Shown in pieces: positions 45,112 to 53,398 of a stretch of DNA of 64,000 bases; the stretch's first letter is position 1; the number at the start of each line of letters is the position of its first letter. The stretch covers positions 2,796,501 to 2,860,500 of the forward strand of contig NZ_CP030280.1 of NCBI RefSeq assembly GCF_003287895.1. The letters run 5' to 3'. This stretch comes from Blautia argi. GTDB lineage: Bacteria; Bacillota; Clostridia; Lachnospirales; Lachnospiraceae. Position numbers and translations under genes: made by a program. The notes under the pieces are model-generated. The model worked only from the letters and a program-made list of their open reading frames with translations, made no database searches and was not told the DNA's origin.

Positions 45112-46286
45112 TGGTCGCTTCTCTCCTTTCCTTCCGGTCTGTCCTTCTTCCTGGGCGGTTTTGGGCCTAAAAACTGATAATAATAGGTTTTCATCATACC
45201 ATTGTAGATTTTACGGTTTTTATCTGCCTTTCTTCCTATATAGCGCTCTGCATCTGCATAGGCTGTAATCAGATACATAGACCAGGAATCCAGTCCCGCA
45301 AAGCTCTTTCCAATGGTTTCATAAAGCGCAGGAAGATTTTCTCTCTCTTCGATACGCTCTCCGTAAGGCGGATTTGTCACCACAAATCCGTATTTTTTAG
45401 AATGTCTTAAATCCTTTACATCTCTTTGCTGAAAATGAATCAAATGTTCTACACCGGCTCTTTTGGCATTTTCCCTTGCTGCTTTTACAATTTCTCCGTC
45501 CAAATCATAGCCCTGGATATCGGTTTCAATATTAGGATTCATCAAATCCCTTGCCTCATCATGAACATTGTACCAGTATTTTCTGGAAATCAGATTTTTC
45601 CAGTCCTCAGAAAGAAAACTTCTGTTCATTCCCGGAGCAATATTTGCCGCCATCATAGCGGCTTCAATAGGAAAGGTTCCGCTACCGCAGAATGGATCGA
45701 TCAAAATGCGCTCCTTATTCCAGGGCGTAAGCTTTAAAAGAGCTGCTGCCAGGGTTTCTGTAATAGGTGCCTTACTGGTAAGCTGACGATATCCTCTTTT
45801 ATGCAGAGACAATCCTGTGGTATCGATACCGATGGTTGCTACATCTTTCATAAAGGCCACACGAACGGGGTAGGAAGGACCGTCCTCCTCAAACCATTCC
45901 ACATGGTACACAGATTTCAGCCGTTCCACCATGGCTTTTTTCATAATAGACTGAATATCCGAGGGACTGAACAGCTTACTCTTTACAGAATTTGCTTTTG
46001 CTACCCAGAATTTCCCATTCAGAGGGATAAACTCTTCCCATGGAAGGGCTTTTGTTTTGTCAAACAATTCCTCAAATGTAGTAGCTTTTATCTTTGCAAC
46101 TTTTAAAAGAATTCTCTCTGTGGTGCGAAGAAACACATTGGCTCTTACAATGGCGTCTGCGTCACCCCAGAACGTAACCTTTCCGTCCTCTACTTCGCTG
46201 ATTTCATACCCCAAATCCTGAATTTCCCTCTTTAAAACCGCTTCCAATCCAAAATGACAGGGTGCAATTAATTCAAACGTTTTCAT
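45108..46286 (-). CDS. THUMP-domain class I SAM-dependent RNA methyltransferase
   Basis: 392 residues. An N-terminal ferredoxin-like/THUMP RNA-binding region (about 1-160) is followed by a Rossmann methyltransferase domain with the SAM motif DPFCGSGTFPIEAA (about 197-210) and the catalytic VTNPPYGERI (about 303-312), diagnostic of N2-guanine methylation. It resembles RlmL's N-terminal half and Firmicute YpsC, which act on 23S rRNA. Its start coincides with the stop of the upstream phosphodiesterase gene (46286), so translation is coupled. Confidence 0.93.
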   Translation of the reverse strand: MKTFELIAPCHFGLEAVLKREIQDLGYEISEVEDGKVTFWGDADAIVRANVFLRTTERILLKVAKIKATTFEELFDKTKALPWEEFIPLNGKFWVAKANSVKSKLFSPSDIQSIMKKAMVERLKSVYHVEWFEEDGPSYPVRVAFMKDVATIGIDTTGLSLHKRGYRQLTSKAPITETLAAALLKLTPWNKERILIDPFCGSGTFPIEAAMMAANIAPGMNRSFLSEDWKNLISRKYWYNVHDEARDLMNPNIETDIQGYDLDGEIVKAARENAKRAGVEHLIHFQQRDVKDLRHSKKYGFVVTNPPYGERIEERENLPALYETIGKSFAGLDSWSMYLITAYADAERYIGRKADKNRKIYNGMMKTYYYQFLGPKPPRKKDRPEGKERSDQ

Positions 46287-46828
46287 TAAAGTTTTAACTC
46301 CTTCACAATCTCTCCGTCAAATCCGCGGATACTGAACAGACCGTCCTCCAAAATTGCATATGTAGGAATATTTCCTTCCTTTGGTATGGACACAGAGCCT
46401 GGATTTAAAATGGTATACTCTTCTTTTTTCTCTGCTCGCAGCACATGAGTATGCCCATGGACAAAAATATCCCCTTTCTTCATTGGCGGAAGATGTTCTT
46501 CATTATATACATGTCCATGGCTGGCATAAATAGTTCTTTCCCCGTCCATGAGAATACAATAATCTGCCATAATCGGGAACTGCAACACCATCTGGTCTAC
46601 CTCTGCATCACAATTTCCTCTCACAACATACAACTCTTCCTTTACCTCATTTAACATGGCAATGACCTGCTTTGGTGCATACTCCTTCGGCAAATCATTT
46701 CTTGGACCATGATAGAGCAAATCTCCCAGCAAAATCAAACGGTCTGCTTTTTCCTCTCTATATGCGTCCAGCATTTTCTTACAATAATACTGAGAGCCGT
46801 GAATATCTGATGCAAACATATATTTCAT
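46286..46828 (-). CDS. yfcE: YfcE-type metallophosphodiesterase
   Basis: 180 residues from MKYMFASDIHGS, fixed by AAAGGAGAAC upstream; the longer frame to 46864 has no site. Metal motifs are SDIHGS, LLGDLLYHGPRN, VRGNCD, SHGHVY and HGHTHV. The DLLYHGPRND box matches YfcE proper more closely than the second paralogue at 43994. It is the first gene of the four-gene run. Confidence 0.93.
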   Translation of the reverse strand: MKYMFASDIHGSQYYCKKMLDAYREEKADRLILLGDLLYHGPRNDLPKEYAPKQVIAMLNEVKEELYVVRGNCDAEVDQMVLQFPIMADYCILMDGERTIYASHGHVYNEEHLPPMKKGDIFVHGHTHVLRAEKKEEYTILNPGSVSIPKEGNIPTYAILEDGLFSIRGFDGEIVKELKL

Positions 46829-46875
46829 ATTTTTGTTCTCCTTTATACCGGGGCCGCATAACACAGCCCCTCTGT

Positions 46876-47208
46876 TTATTTTTTTATTCTACTATGCCCT
46901 GTGGAAAAATACAAGTTGGAACCTTGATAACATCGAATCCCTCCCACTACGGATTTCACCCGGAATCCCATCTTCATCAGGGATCTGGCTGCAAACAGGC
47001 TGGCGCTGCCCCGCTCGCAGTATAAAACCAGCAGCTTTGTCCTTGGAAGCTTCCGGCATATCTCCAGCTCTTCATAGGGAATGTTTACTGCTGTACAGAA
47101 ATGACTTTCCTCATAAGCCTCCCTGTCCCGCAAATCTATAATCAACACATCATCTCTGTCCTTATAGGCATCTAATTCCTGTGCTGCAATGGTATCTATA
47201 CTCAACAT
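46876..47208 (-). CDS. Rhodanese-like domain protein
   Basis: 110 residues forming a single rhodanese domain. DLRDREAYEESHFCTAVNIPY is followed by the active-site loop with Cys in LVLYCERGSASL (about residue 60), which fits persulfide chemistry. The C-terminus after VVGGI is about 18 residues longer than minimal domains. It has its own upstream region. The sulfur acceptor is unknown. Confidence 0.88.
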   Translation of the reverse strand: MLSIDTIAAQELDAYKDRDDVLIIDLRDREAYEESHFCTAVNIPYEELEICRKLPRTKLLVLYCERGSASLFAARSLMKMGFRVKSVVGGIRCYQGSNLYFSTGHSRIKK

Positions 47209-47317
47209 AGCTCTGTTTCCTTTTAGCTTTTACTATATCATATGTAGTTTTTGCTATACGCTCTCCTGAAGGCTGCAGTGAGGCGCATCAGCGACATACT
47301 TCCATTCTGTCGCAAAA

Positions 47318-47358
47318 AGCCGCCCCATAACGCATCTTTTGGGCGCTGTGGGACGGCT
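47318..47358 (-). terminator. Terminator of the small Asn-rich protein gene
   Basis: AGCCGCCCCA (47318-47327) pairs with TGGGACGGCT (47349-47358) with one mismatch; the minus strand continues with TTTTTGCG. Confidence 0.75.
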
Positions 47359-47383
47359 GATTACAAAAGGGGTGTACTCTGTT

Positions 47384-47545
47384 TTATTTATTTCTGTTCA
47401 TGTTGTCTGCTGCATTTTTATCAGATGCCTTGTCAGATGTATGACAGTTCTGGCTTCCGTTATTCTGTGCATAGGAATTTTTTGTGTTGGAAGCACCTGC
47501 TTTGTTTTTATTTGTGCTATTTGTGTTGTTTGCATTTTTAGCCAT
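47384..47545 (-). CDS. Small Asn/Lys-rich hydrophilic protein, possibly spore-associated
   Basis: 53 residues starting MAKNANNTNSTNKNKAG and ending ADNMNRNK, with no hydrophobic segment. A consensus AGGAGG site lies 7 bp before the ATG and a terminator follows, so it is a real gene. The composition (Asn, Lys, Ser, Ala; no Trp) resembles gamma-type small acid-soluble spore proteins, but there is no clear repeat and homology is not claimed. A GTATA-N17-GATACTA element upstream resembles a forespore sigma-G/F promoter. A plus-strand open frame over the same bases is a shadow. Confidence 0.7.
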   Translation of the reverse strand: MAKNANNTNSTNKNKAGASNTKNSYAQNNGSQNCHTSDKASDKNAADNMNRNK

Positions 47546-47584
47546 TGTTGTTTCCTCCTGATTTCACTTTTTTGGTTACAGTCT

Positions 47585-47613
47585 TAGTATCCCTGTAATC
47601 TTCCAAAATATAC
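47585..47613 (-). promoter_or_regulatory. Candidate sigma-G/sigma-F promoter
   Basis: On the minus strand GTATA (47613-47609), 17 bp, then GATACTA (47591-47585), about 40 bp before the small Asn-rich gene. This resembles the sigma-G pattern (GNATR and CATNNTA) except for the first base of the -10. Confidence 0.4.
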
Positions 47614-47676
47614 GGAGAATCCTTCACAATTATATTTCCTATTTTTTAACAAATTTATAAGAAAAAAATAATATTA

Positions 47677-47705
47677 TTGCATTTTTTTTCCTTTTATATT
47701 ATAAT
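47677..47705 (+). promoter_or_regulatory. SigA-type promoter of a candidate small RNA
   Basis: TTGCAT (47677-47682), a 17-bp T-rich spacer and a perfect TATAAT (47700-47705) point into an intergenic region that ends in a plus-strand terminator. Confidence 0.5.
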
Positions 47706-47711
47706 ATGGAT

Positions 47712-47826
47712 TGTAAAAAGAATTTACCCTTCAAAAATTTTTTTTACATTATAACCCCTTATTTAATTATTTATACTCCCCTCGAAACACCCGGCAGCTC
47801 CCCTGTCGGGTGTTTCTCTTTCTTTT
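47712..47826 (+). ncRNA. Candidate small RNA, about 115 nt
   Basis: No open frame of note lies between the promoter at 47677-47705 and the strong terminator GAAACACCCG (47784-47793)/CGGGTGTTTC (47807-47816) with its TCTTTCTTTTTTG tail. The tail is on the plus strand although both flanking genes are on the minus strand, so an independent plus-strand transcript is the simplest reading. It does not match 6S, SRP, tmRNA or RNase P features that I can see. Confidence 0.4.
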
Positions 47827-47836
47827 TTGTTTTCCC

Positions 47837-48268
47837 CTATCGCTTCTTAAGATAAGAAATCACCAGAAAAACAGCCCCTGCTGCCAGCGCTACAGGCAGA
47901 AGAAATATCACCAGGCGCACAATAAAGAACAAAACCGCAAAGGTAATGGCAATTCCAACGCAGAGGTATAAAATCCTCTTTGCAGTATCCGGGACTTTTG
48001 TATGCTCCCCCTCACAGGCTTCTGTCCGGCTTTCTTCATAATAATCCTGTTGCTGTGTGTTTCCGGAAGAAACTGTTGTATCCAGAATGGTTCTGGCAAT
48101 TAATCTGGGATCTCCCAGCACATCAAGAATTTCCATTTCCGTCTTTCCCTCCCGGATTTCTTCTTCTATATAGGTTCTGTAATACTCCACATGCTGCTCT
48201 GTTTCCTGAGGCGTCAGGCGGCTCTGCAGAGTTTCTCTGAGTATTCTTAAAAATTCCTGTCTGTTCAT
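47837..48268 (-). CDS. DUF1700-type membrane protein
   Basis: 143 residues. The N-terminal helical domain (MNRQEFLRILRETLQSRLTPQE, EEIREGKTEMEILDVLGDPRLIARTI) is the DUF1700/HAAS fold, which often pairs with a PadR-like regulator in other loci. Two C-terminal transmembrane helices (about 98-120 and 120-138) follow. No PadR gene is adjacent here. Likely a small membrane-anchored signalling or anti-sigma-like protein (inference). Confidence 0.82.
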   Translation of the reverse strand: MNRQEFLRILRETLQSRLTPQETEQHVEYYRTYIEEEIREGKTEMEILDVLGDPRLIARTILDTTVSSGNTQQQDYYEESRTEACEGEHTKVPDTAKRILYLCVGIAITFAVLFFIVRLVIFLLPVALAAGAVFLVISYLKKR

Positions 48269-48369
48269 AAATTTATCCTCTTATCCTGTTATACCTTTAC
48301 ATTTCCCTTTATATAGAATCATCTTATCATAGTTTCTCCCAAAAACAATGAACTTTTCTAAAAAGTTTT

Positions 48370-49551
48370 CTAAAATTCCTCTGCCAGTTTTTGGAAGCCA
48401 GGCATTGCATTTACAATGGTTTCATAGGATACGCAGTATGCAATCCGTACATACCCGGGACAGGCAAAGGAAGACCCGGGAACCAGTAGTATATGATATT
48501 TTTTCGCTGCCTCACAGAAAATCTTTTCATCTTCTACCGGAGATTTCACAAACAGATAAAAGGCACCCTGTGGTTTAATACAGGAAAATCCCAGTTCCCT
48601 TAAGCCATTATAAAGGGTTTCCCTGTTTCTGTTATAATAAGGCACATCTGCCCTTGCGTCCAGACATCTTGCCACTGCCTTCTGCATAAGCGATGGTGCA
48701 TTGACATATCCCAGAATTCTGGTGGCAACATTCGCTGCTGCCTGAATCTCGCTGCCGTCTGCCGCCTCGTCCGGAATCACCAGATAACCAATACGTTCTC
48801 CCGGAAGAGAAAGAGATTTGCTGAAGGAATATGCCACAATCGTATTTCTGTAATATTTTGTCAGATACGGCACTTCTACCCCATCGTATGCCAGCTCCCG
48901 GTAGGGTTCATCAGAAATCAGATAAATATCACTCTGAAACCGGCTCTGCTTCTTCTCCAGAATGTCCGCCATTTTCTGAATGATTTCCTCTGAATACACC
49001 ACGCCTGTGGGATTGTTTGGCGAGTTGACAATCACAGCTTTTGTTTTCTCCGTAATCTTTTCCTCCAGCTCTGTAAGATTGGGCTGGAAGGTATCTGTAT
49101 TCGGACTGACAACCACTACCTTGCCGTCATAATTTGCCACATAGGAATTGTATTCCCCAAAATACGGGGCAATGACCATGACTTCGTCCCCGGGATTTAA
49201 GAGGGTCTTAAGTATTACGTTCAACCCCCCTGCCGCTCCCACTGTCATAACAATATTCTTCTGGTCAAAAGCAGTTCCAAACCGCTGATTTAAGGACTGT
49301 GCCACAGCCTCTCTGACATCTTCGTATCCACTGTTGCTCATGTAGCCATGAAGCATAAGGGAATCTTCTTCCTCCAGTTCCTTTAAAATTGCTTCCTTTA
49401 CCTCAGCAGGCGCCGGAACATTGGGATTTCCAAGGCTGAAATCATAGACGTTTTCCGCGCCGTACTTTTCTGCCATTTTCTTTCCTTCCTCAAACATGGC
49501 ACGAATGGCTGAGCTGTTATTTACAAGTTTTTTCATTTTCTCTGCTATCAT
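48370..49551 (-). CDS. PLP-dependent class I/II aminotransferase
   Basis: 393 residues from MIAEKMKKLV, set by GGGAGATATT upstream. Fold type I marks are present: SLGNPNVPAP, the cofactor-binding VGAAGGLNV, NSPNNPTGVVYS, SDEPYRE and the Schiff-base Lys in YSFSKSLSLPGERIGY (about residue 244); the carboxylate-binding Arg is in GYVRIAYC. This is the aspartate/aromatic aminotransferase-like group; the amino acid substrate cannot be fixed. It lies 19 bp after the ABC exporter gene. Confidence 0.93.
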   Translation of the reverse strand: MIAEKMKKLVNNSSAIRAMFEEGKKMAEKYGAENVYDFSLGNPNVPAPAEVKEAILKELEEEDSLMLHGYMSNSGYEDVREAVAQSLNQRFGTAFDQKNIVMTVGAAGGLNVILKTLLNPGDEVMVIAPYFGEYNSYVANYDGKVVVVSPNTDTFQPNLTELEEKITEKTKAVIVNSPNNPTGVVYSEEIIQKMADILEKKQSRFQSDIYLISDEPYRELAYDGVEVPYLTKYYRNTIVAYSFSKSLSLPGERIGYLVIPDEAADGSEIQAAANVATRILGYVNAPSLMQKAVARCLDARADVPYYNRNRETLYNGLRELGFSCIKPQGAFYLFVKSPVEDEKIFCEAAKKYHILLVPGSSFACPGYVRIAYCVSYETIVNAMPGFQKLAEEF

Positions 49552-49570
49552 AATAAATATCTCCCTTCCC

Positions 49571-51304
49571 TTATGCAAAGGACAGCTTATACAGACTGCT
49601 GTAAATACCGTTCTTTTTCATAAGCTCCTCATGGGTTCCTTCTTCTGCAATACCGTCCTCGGTCAGCACCAGAATTCTCTGTGCCTTGCGAATGGTGGAA
49701 AGTCTGTGGGCAATGACAAAGGTAGTTCTGTCTTTTGCCAGATTTTCCAGGGATTGCTGCACAATTTTTTCACTTTCATTATCCAGGGCAGAAGTTGCCT
49801 CATCAAAAATCAGAATCGGCGGATTTTTCAGAAAAACTCTGGCAATGGACAAACGTTGCTTCTGCCCTCCGGAAAGCTTCACGCCTCTTTGACCAATATC
49901 CGTATCATATCCCTGTTCCAATTCCATGATAAATTCATGGGCATTGGCTGCCTTTGCCGCCCGAATCACTTCCTCATCTGTAGCGTCCGGCTTTCCGTAA
50001 CGAATATTTTCCATAACCGTGCCTGCAAACAAATATACGTCCTGCTGCACAATTCCTATCTGATTTCTCAGACTTTGCAGCTTCAGCTCTCGGATATCCT
50101 CTCCATCCAAAAGCACCCGACCTTCTGTCACATCATAGAAGCGGGGAATCAGACTGCAAAGAGTGGTTTTTCCTGCGCCGGAACTTCCTACCAGCGCCAC
50201 ATATTCCCCTGCTTTTACCTTTAAGTTCACATGGCTTAATACCTTTTCCTGCGTTCCTTCATAGGCAAAGGATACATTTTCAAAATCAATGGCGCCTTTT
50301 ACATCAGACACCTCTTCTGCGTCCAGCGCATCCTGGATATCCGGGGCAACCGCCATAATTTCCAGGAAACGAGAATACCCGCTATATCCATTCTGGAACT
50401 GCTCGGTAAAGGTAATCAGCTTTTTCACCGGGTCTGTAAAGTTATTGATATACAAAAGCACGGTTACCAAATCCTCTACCGGCATTTCTCCTTTTGTGAG
50501 ATAAAAGGCCCCTGTCAGCAGCACGGAAATGGTAATCAGAGTAGTAAATGCCCCCATACCGCTGTTGTAGGTTCCCATATATTTGTAGCTGAGTTTCTTA
50601 GAGTTTACAAACCGCTCATTTCCCTGGCGGAATTTCTTCATCTCTACTTTTTCATTGGCAAAGGATTTTACCACGCGGATACCAGAAAGACTATCCTCAA
50701 TCTGGGTGTTAATGTCTGCAATTCTAGCTCTGTTTTCCCGGAATGCCCTTTTCATCTTTTTGTTAAAATAGACAGCGTAAAGAATCAAAAAGGGAATAAA
50801 CAGAAATGCTGCCAAAGCCAAACGCACATTGATAAACATTAAAATTCCGAATGCGCCTACAAATTTAATAATGGAAATCACCAAATCTTCAGGGCCGTGG
50901 TGAAGCAATTCGCTGATATCGAATAAATCTGCTGTGATTCTGGACAACAAATGTCCCACTTTCTGGTTGTCGTAAAAAGCAAAGGATAATTTCTGATAAT
51001 GGCTGAAAATCTCATTTCTCATATCCCGCTCAATACTGGCGCCCATAATGTGTCCGTAATAGGCAATGTAAAAGTTACAAAATGCTTCTATCAGCACCAG
51101 CACAATCATAAAAATTCCCAGCTTTACAATCATGTCGGTTGACTTATCTGACGGAAGGTAAACAACTGTGCTGGTAATATACCGCACAAGCAGCGGAATC
51201 ACCAGGGTGATTCCTGCCCCGAGAATGGCAAAGAACATATCCGAAAAGAACAGTCCCTTGTAGGGCTTGTAATATCCTGCCAGACGTTTTAGTGTTTTTG
51301 TCAT
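49571..51304 (-). CDS. ABC exporter, fused permease and ATPase
   Basis: 577 residues: six transmembrane helices in the first 310 residues and an ATPase domain with Walker A GSSGAGKTTL, signature KLSGGQKQR, Walker B ILIFDEATSALD and the H-loop VIAHRLST. This is the MsbA/LmrA-like half-transporter type, forming homodimers or heterodimers for lipid or drug export. There is no partner half-transporter next to it, so a homodimer is likely. It lies directly downstream of the degraded Wadjet locus. Confidence 0.94.
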   Translation of the reverse strand: MTKTLKRLAGYYKPYKGLFFSDMFFAILGAGITLVIPLLVRYITSTVVYLPSDKSTDMIVKLGIFMIVLVLIEAFCNFYIAYYGHIMGASIERDMRNEIFSHYQKLSFAFYDNQKVGHLLSRITADLFDISELLHHGPEDLVISIIKFVGAFGILMFINVRLALAAFLFIPFLILYAVYFNKKMKRAFRENRARIADINTQIEDSLSGIRVVKSFANEKVEMKKFRQGNERFVNSKKLSYKYMGTYNSGMGAFTTLITISVLLTGAFYLTKGEMPVEDLVTVLLYINNFTDPVKKLITFTEQFQNGYSGYSRFLEIMAVAPDIQDALDAEEVSDVKGAIDFENVSFAYEGTQEKVLSHVNLKVKAGEYVALVGSSGAGKTTLCSLIPRFYDVTEGRVLLDGEDIRELKLQSLRNQIGIVQQDVYLFAGTVMENIRYGKPDATDEEVIRAAKAANAHEFIMELEQGYDTDIGQRGVKLSGGQKQRLSIARVFLKNPPILIFDEATSALDNESEKIVQQSLENLAKDRTTFVIAHRLSTIRKAQRILVLTEDGIAEEGTHEELMKKNGIYSSLYKLSFA

Positions 51305-51388
51305 GGGTGTATCTCCTTTGTAAATAATATTGAATATGTATTCAGTATACGGCAGGTACGGGGCTTTGGCAATGCTGTTTGTAAATCC

Positions 51389-51640
51389 TCATGTTCCTTC
51401 CTGATAAATTTCCAGCATGGCTTCCTGATATGCGGCGCTGTTTTATACCGTTCCTTTAAGTTCTGTGCAATCAAAAGTCCTTCCGGGTCAAAATCCCCGG
51501 CATACCAGAAGCTATGATCTTCTTTCAGCAAATCTAAAAGAAGCAATGCGGCAAGCCTGGGCTACCCGCTGACACAGACGGCTGCACAGGCAGGCTGCTG
51601 ATTGATGAGTCGTATCAAAAACCTTACCTGCTTCTGACTC
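51389..51640 (-). pseudogene. jetD remnant (DUF2399/TOPRIM-type, Wadjet-like)
   Basis: The minus strand shows scattered but clear pieces of a JetD-type protein: VCVSG, then an amber codon (51564-51562) where Gln is expected, then PRLAALLLLDLL and FWYAGDFDPEGLLIAQNL (the GDFDPEG box is the TOPRIM-like acidic motif). After a frame change comes AAYQEAMLEIYQEGT and a stop at 51389, which reads as the native C-terminus. An internal deletion lies between LKERYKT and AAYQE. JetD nicks or cleaves DNA in Wadjet systems. Non-functional. Confidence 0.72.
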
Positions 51641-52468
51641 CTGTCCCTCCTTTCCCACAAACCATTCTACCAGACTTTTCCATCTTCCACTTATTTTTTC
51701 ATAAATCATCTGTTCCTCAACTTCCACATCAATACGCGGAATAGAAACCTCATAAGCTGTTACTCTTTCCAAGATTCTTCTCACAGCTCCTTTGTTTACA
51801 TTTCCTAATTCCTGCTCAATGGCTGTCATATGAATCTGAAGGCTTTTGACAAAAGAGCGCAGATATTCCATAAGCCTGTCTTTAAACAGCAGGATTTCTC
51901 TGGTTCTCATCATTTCCTCTGCTTTTACGCTGTTTAATTCTCGCATATAGTCCTGATAATTCTGATTCAGGCGAATAAAATCATTGTTTAGGTCATTCCA
52001 CCAGCTATACAGCTTCTCTTCTTCTTTTTCAGCCATTTCCTCTATTTTCCCCAGATTCAAACGGATTCGTTCCAAAAGCGTCGGCTCCAGGGAAGAGCCT
52101 TCTATAAAGAGATTTTCAAGCCGAATCACCATACGCTCAATTTCTACTGCCGTTTCGGAAAGCTGATACCGAAATTTCTTGTTTTTGAATTCTTCAATGG
52201 TGGTAACCTTTCTGGTATCCTGAATCGTCACCAAATTTCCCCAGGAAGTCAGGGCTGCCAGATCCTGCTGACACTGCTCCATGGTATATTCTTCAAAATA
52301 CGGGTCTTCCTTTAATTCCTCAAAGACCTCCTCCTGATACAGCCAGTATTTCAGTTTTTCATACTTTAAATAAAAAAGCCGAATGATGGGGCGGTATCTG
52401 TCTGTGTTTTCCACATTCAGATATTTTGCCTCCAACACCGGCTTTTTCATCTTTTCCTGAACTCTCAT
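51512..52468 (-). pseudogene. jetA 5' portion (DUF2397/TIGR02677, Wadjet-like), truncated
   Basis: About 290 authentic residues remain of a DUF2397 protein normally near 500: YRPIIRLFYLKYEKLKYWLY, EEYTMEQCQQDLAALTSWGNL, TIEEFKNKKFRYQLSETAVEIERM and the coiled-coil NQNYQDYMRELNS. The frame then runs out of register into the jetD remnant around 51640, and its last 30 or so codons are jetD sequence in a wrong frame. The DUF2397-DUF2398-SMC-DUF2399 set forms type III Wadjet, an anti-plasmid complex. Here the jetB and jetC genes are absent, so a large deletion joined jetA to jetD. Confidence 0.75.
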
Positions 52469-52630
52469 ATAGTATTATCCTCTGTAAAATATATTGGCAG
52501 ACATCATAGATGTCTGATGCATTGTTTCCTGTTAAAGATAACATAAGCTGGTAAAAAAGTATAGGGGGAGTTTGGTGAAATTTAAATATGATTTTGTATT
52601 CTGTATTATATGTGATGTATCTTCTCAGAA

Positions 52631-53395
52631 TCATGAATGAACGACAACTAGTTTTTCATTTTCTCTCTCCAGAATTGAAAAAAATTCATTAATATCCAAG
52701 CTTTTTGCCAAAGGAATAACTCTATAATCTGATTCAACCTTCACTTGACCTCCTGCTGGCATCAAATGTTTAATCTGATAATACTGTGAATCATTCATCA
52801 TTTTCTTTGTTGCACCACCTGTAATAAATAATCTTACTACAGGCTTCTTTAAAAGATCCAGAAAATTGCGCTTATCACATTCATATAATACTCTCATATA
52901 ATAATCTTTAAAAAATTCACACTTCTTGTACTCATTTGAATAAGGACCAATCACATCAAAATACTGCTCATCAAAAGTCTTTATGTTTTTTGAAAATATA
53001 GCAAAATCAATCCCATTACGCACACATGAAGATCTCACTTCTATTGTTTTTCCATTGTACAGTTTTAGATCTATTTGATTGTGTGAAGTATTATTTTTCG
53101 GTTTAATAATCAATTCCTTTCCATATCTCCACTTTAAGACTTCTTCACATGCATATTCTGCAATTAAACCAGATAGATTGTCTATTTCCACTATGCTTAT
53201 TGATCTTACTTCTGAAGAGTTAGCCTGCCCAACATTTAAATTAGGGGCTATTTTTTGTGCATAGGAACAAACTCTTTTTAACCATCTGCTTTCTCTCTGA
53301 ATATTTATTTCTAAACATACAAAATCTGTTCTGTCTACTGAGTTATGTATCCTATTATTTCTTTTACTATATTTTATAACATCTTCGCTATTCAT
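52631..53395 (-). CDS. Nuclease-like protein of unknown function in the restriction operon
   Basis: 254 residues, not assigned to a family I know. The region AEYACEEVLKWRYGKEL followed by NQIDLKLYNGKTIEVRSS (about residues 108-125) has the layout of a PD-(D/E)xK nuclease core: acidic residue, IDLKL strand, then E-x-R in place of the usual E-x-K. A conserved-looking RLFITGGATKKMM segment follows. It starts 3 bp after the AlwI-type endonuclease gene and closes that operon. It may be a second restriction subunit, a nicking partner, or an unrelated nuclease; the Arg could also mean loss of catalysis. Confidence 0.75.
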   Translation of the reverse strand: MNSEDVIKYSKRNNRIHNSVDRTDFVCLEINIQRESRWLKRVCSYAQKIAPNLNVGQANSSEVRSISIVEIDNLSGLIAEYACEEVLKWRYGKELIIKPKNNTSHNQIDLKLYNGKTIEVRSSCVRNGIDFAIFSKNIKTFDEQYFDVIGPYSNEYKKCEFFKDYYMRVLYECDKRNFLDLLKKPVVRLFITGGATKKMMNDSQYYQIKHLMPAGGQVKVESDYRVIPLAKSLDINEFFSILERENEKLVVVHS

Positions 53396-53398
53396 TCC

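Noticed and set aside
47251..47541. Plus-strand frame of 96 codons
   Set aside because: Antisense to the small Asn-rich gene, which has a consensus ribosome site; Cys/Leu/Phe-rich shadow translation.
52359..52634. Minus-strand frame of 91 codons between jetA and the restriction operon
   Set aside because: Overlaps the jetA start out of frame, has no ribosome site and no family resemblance.
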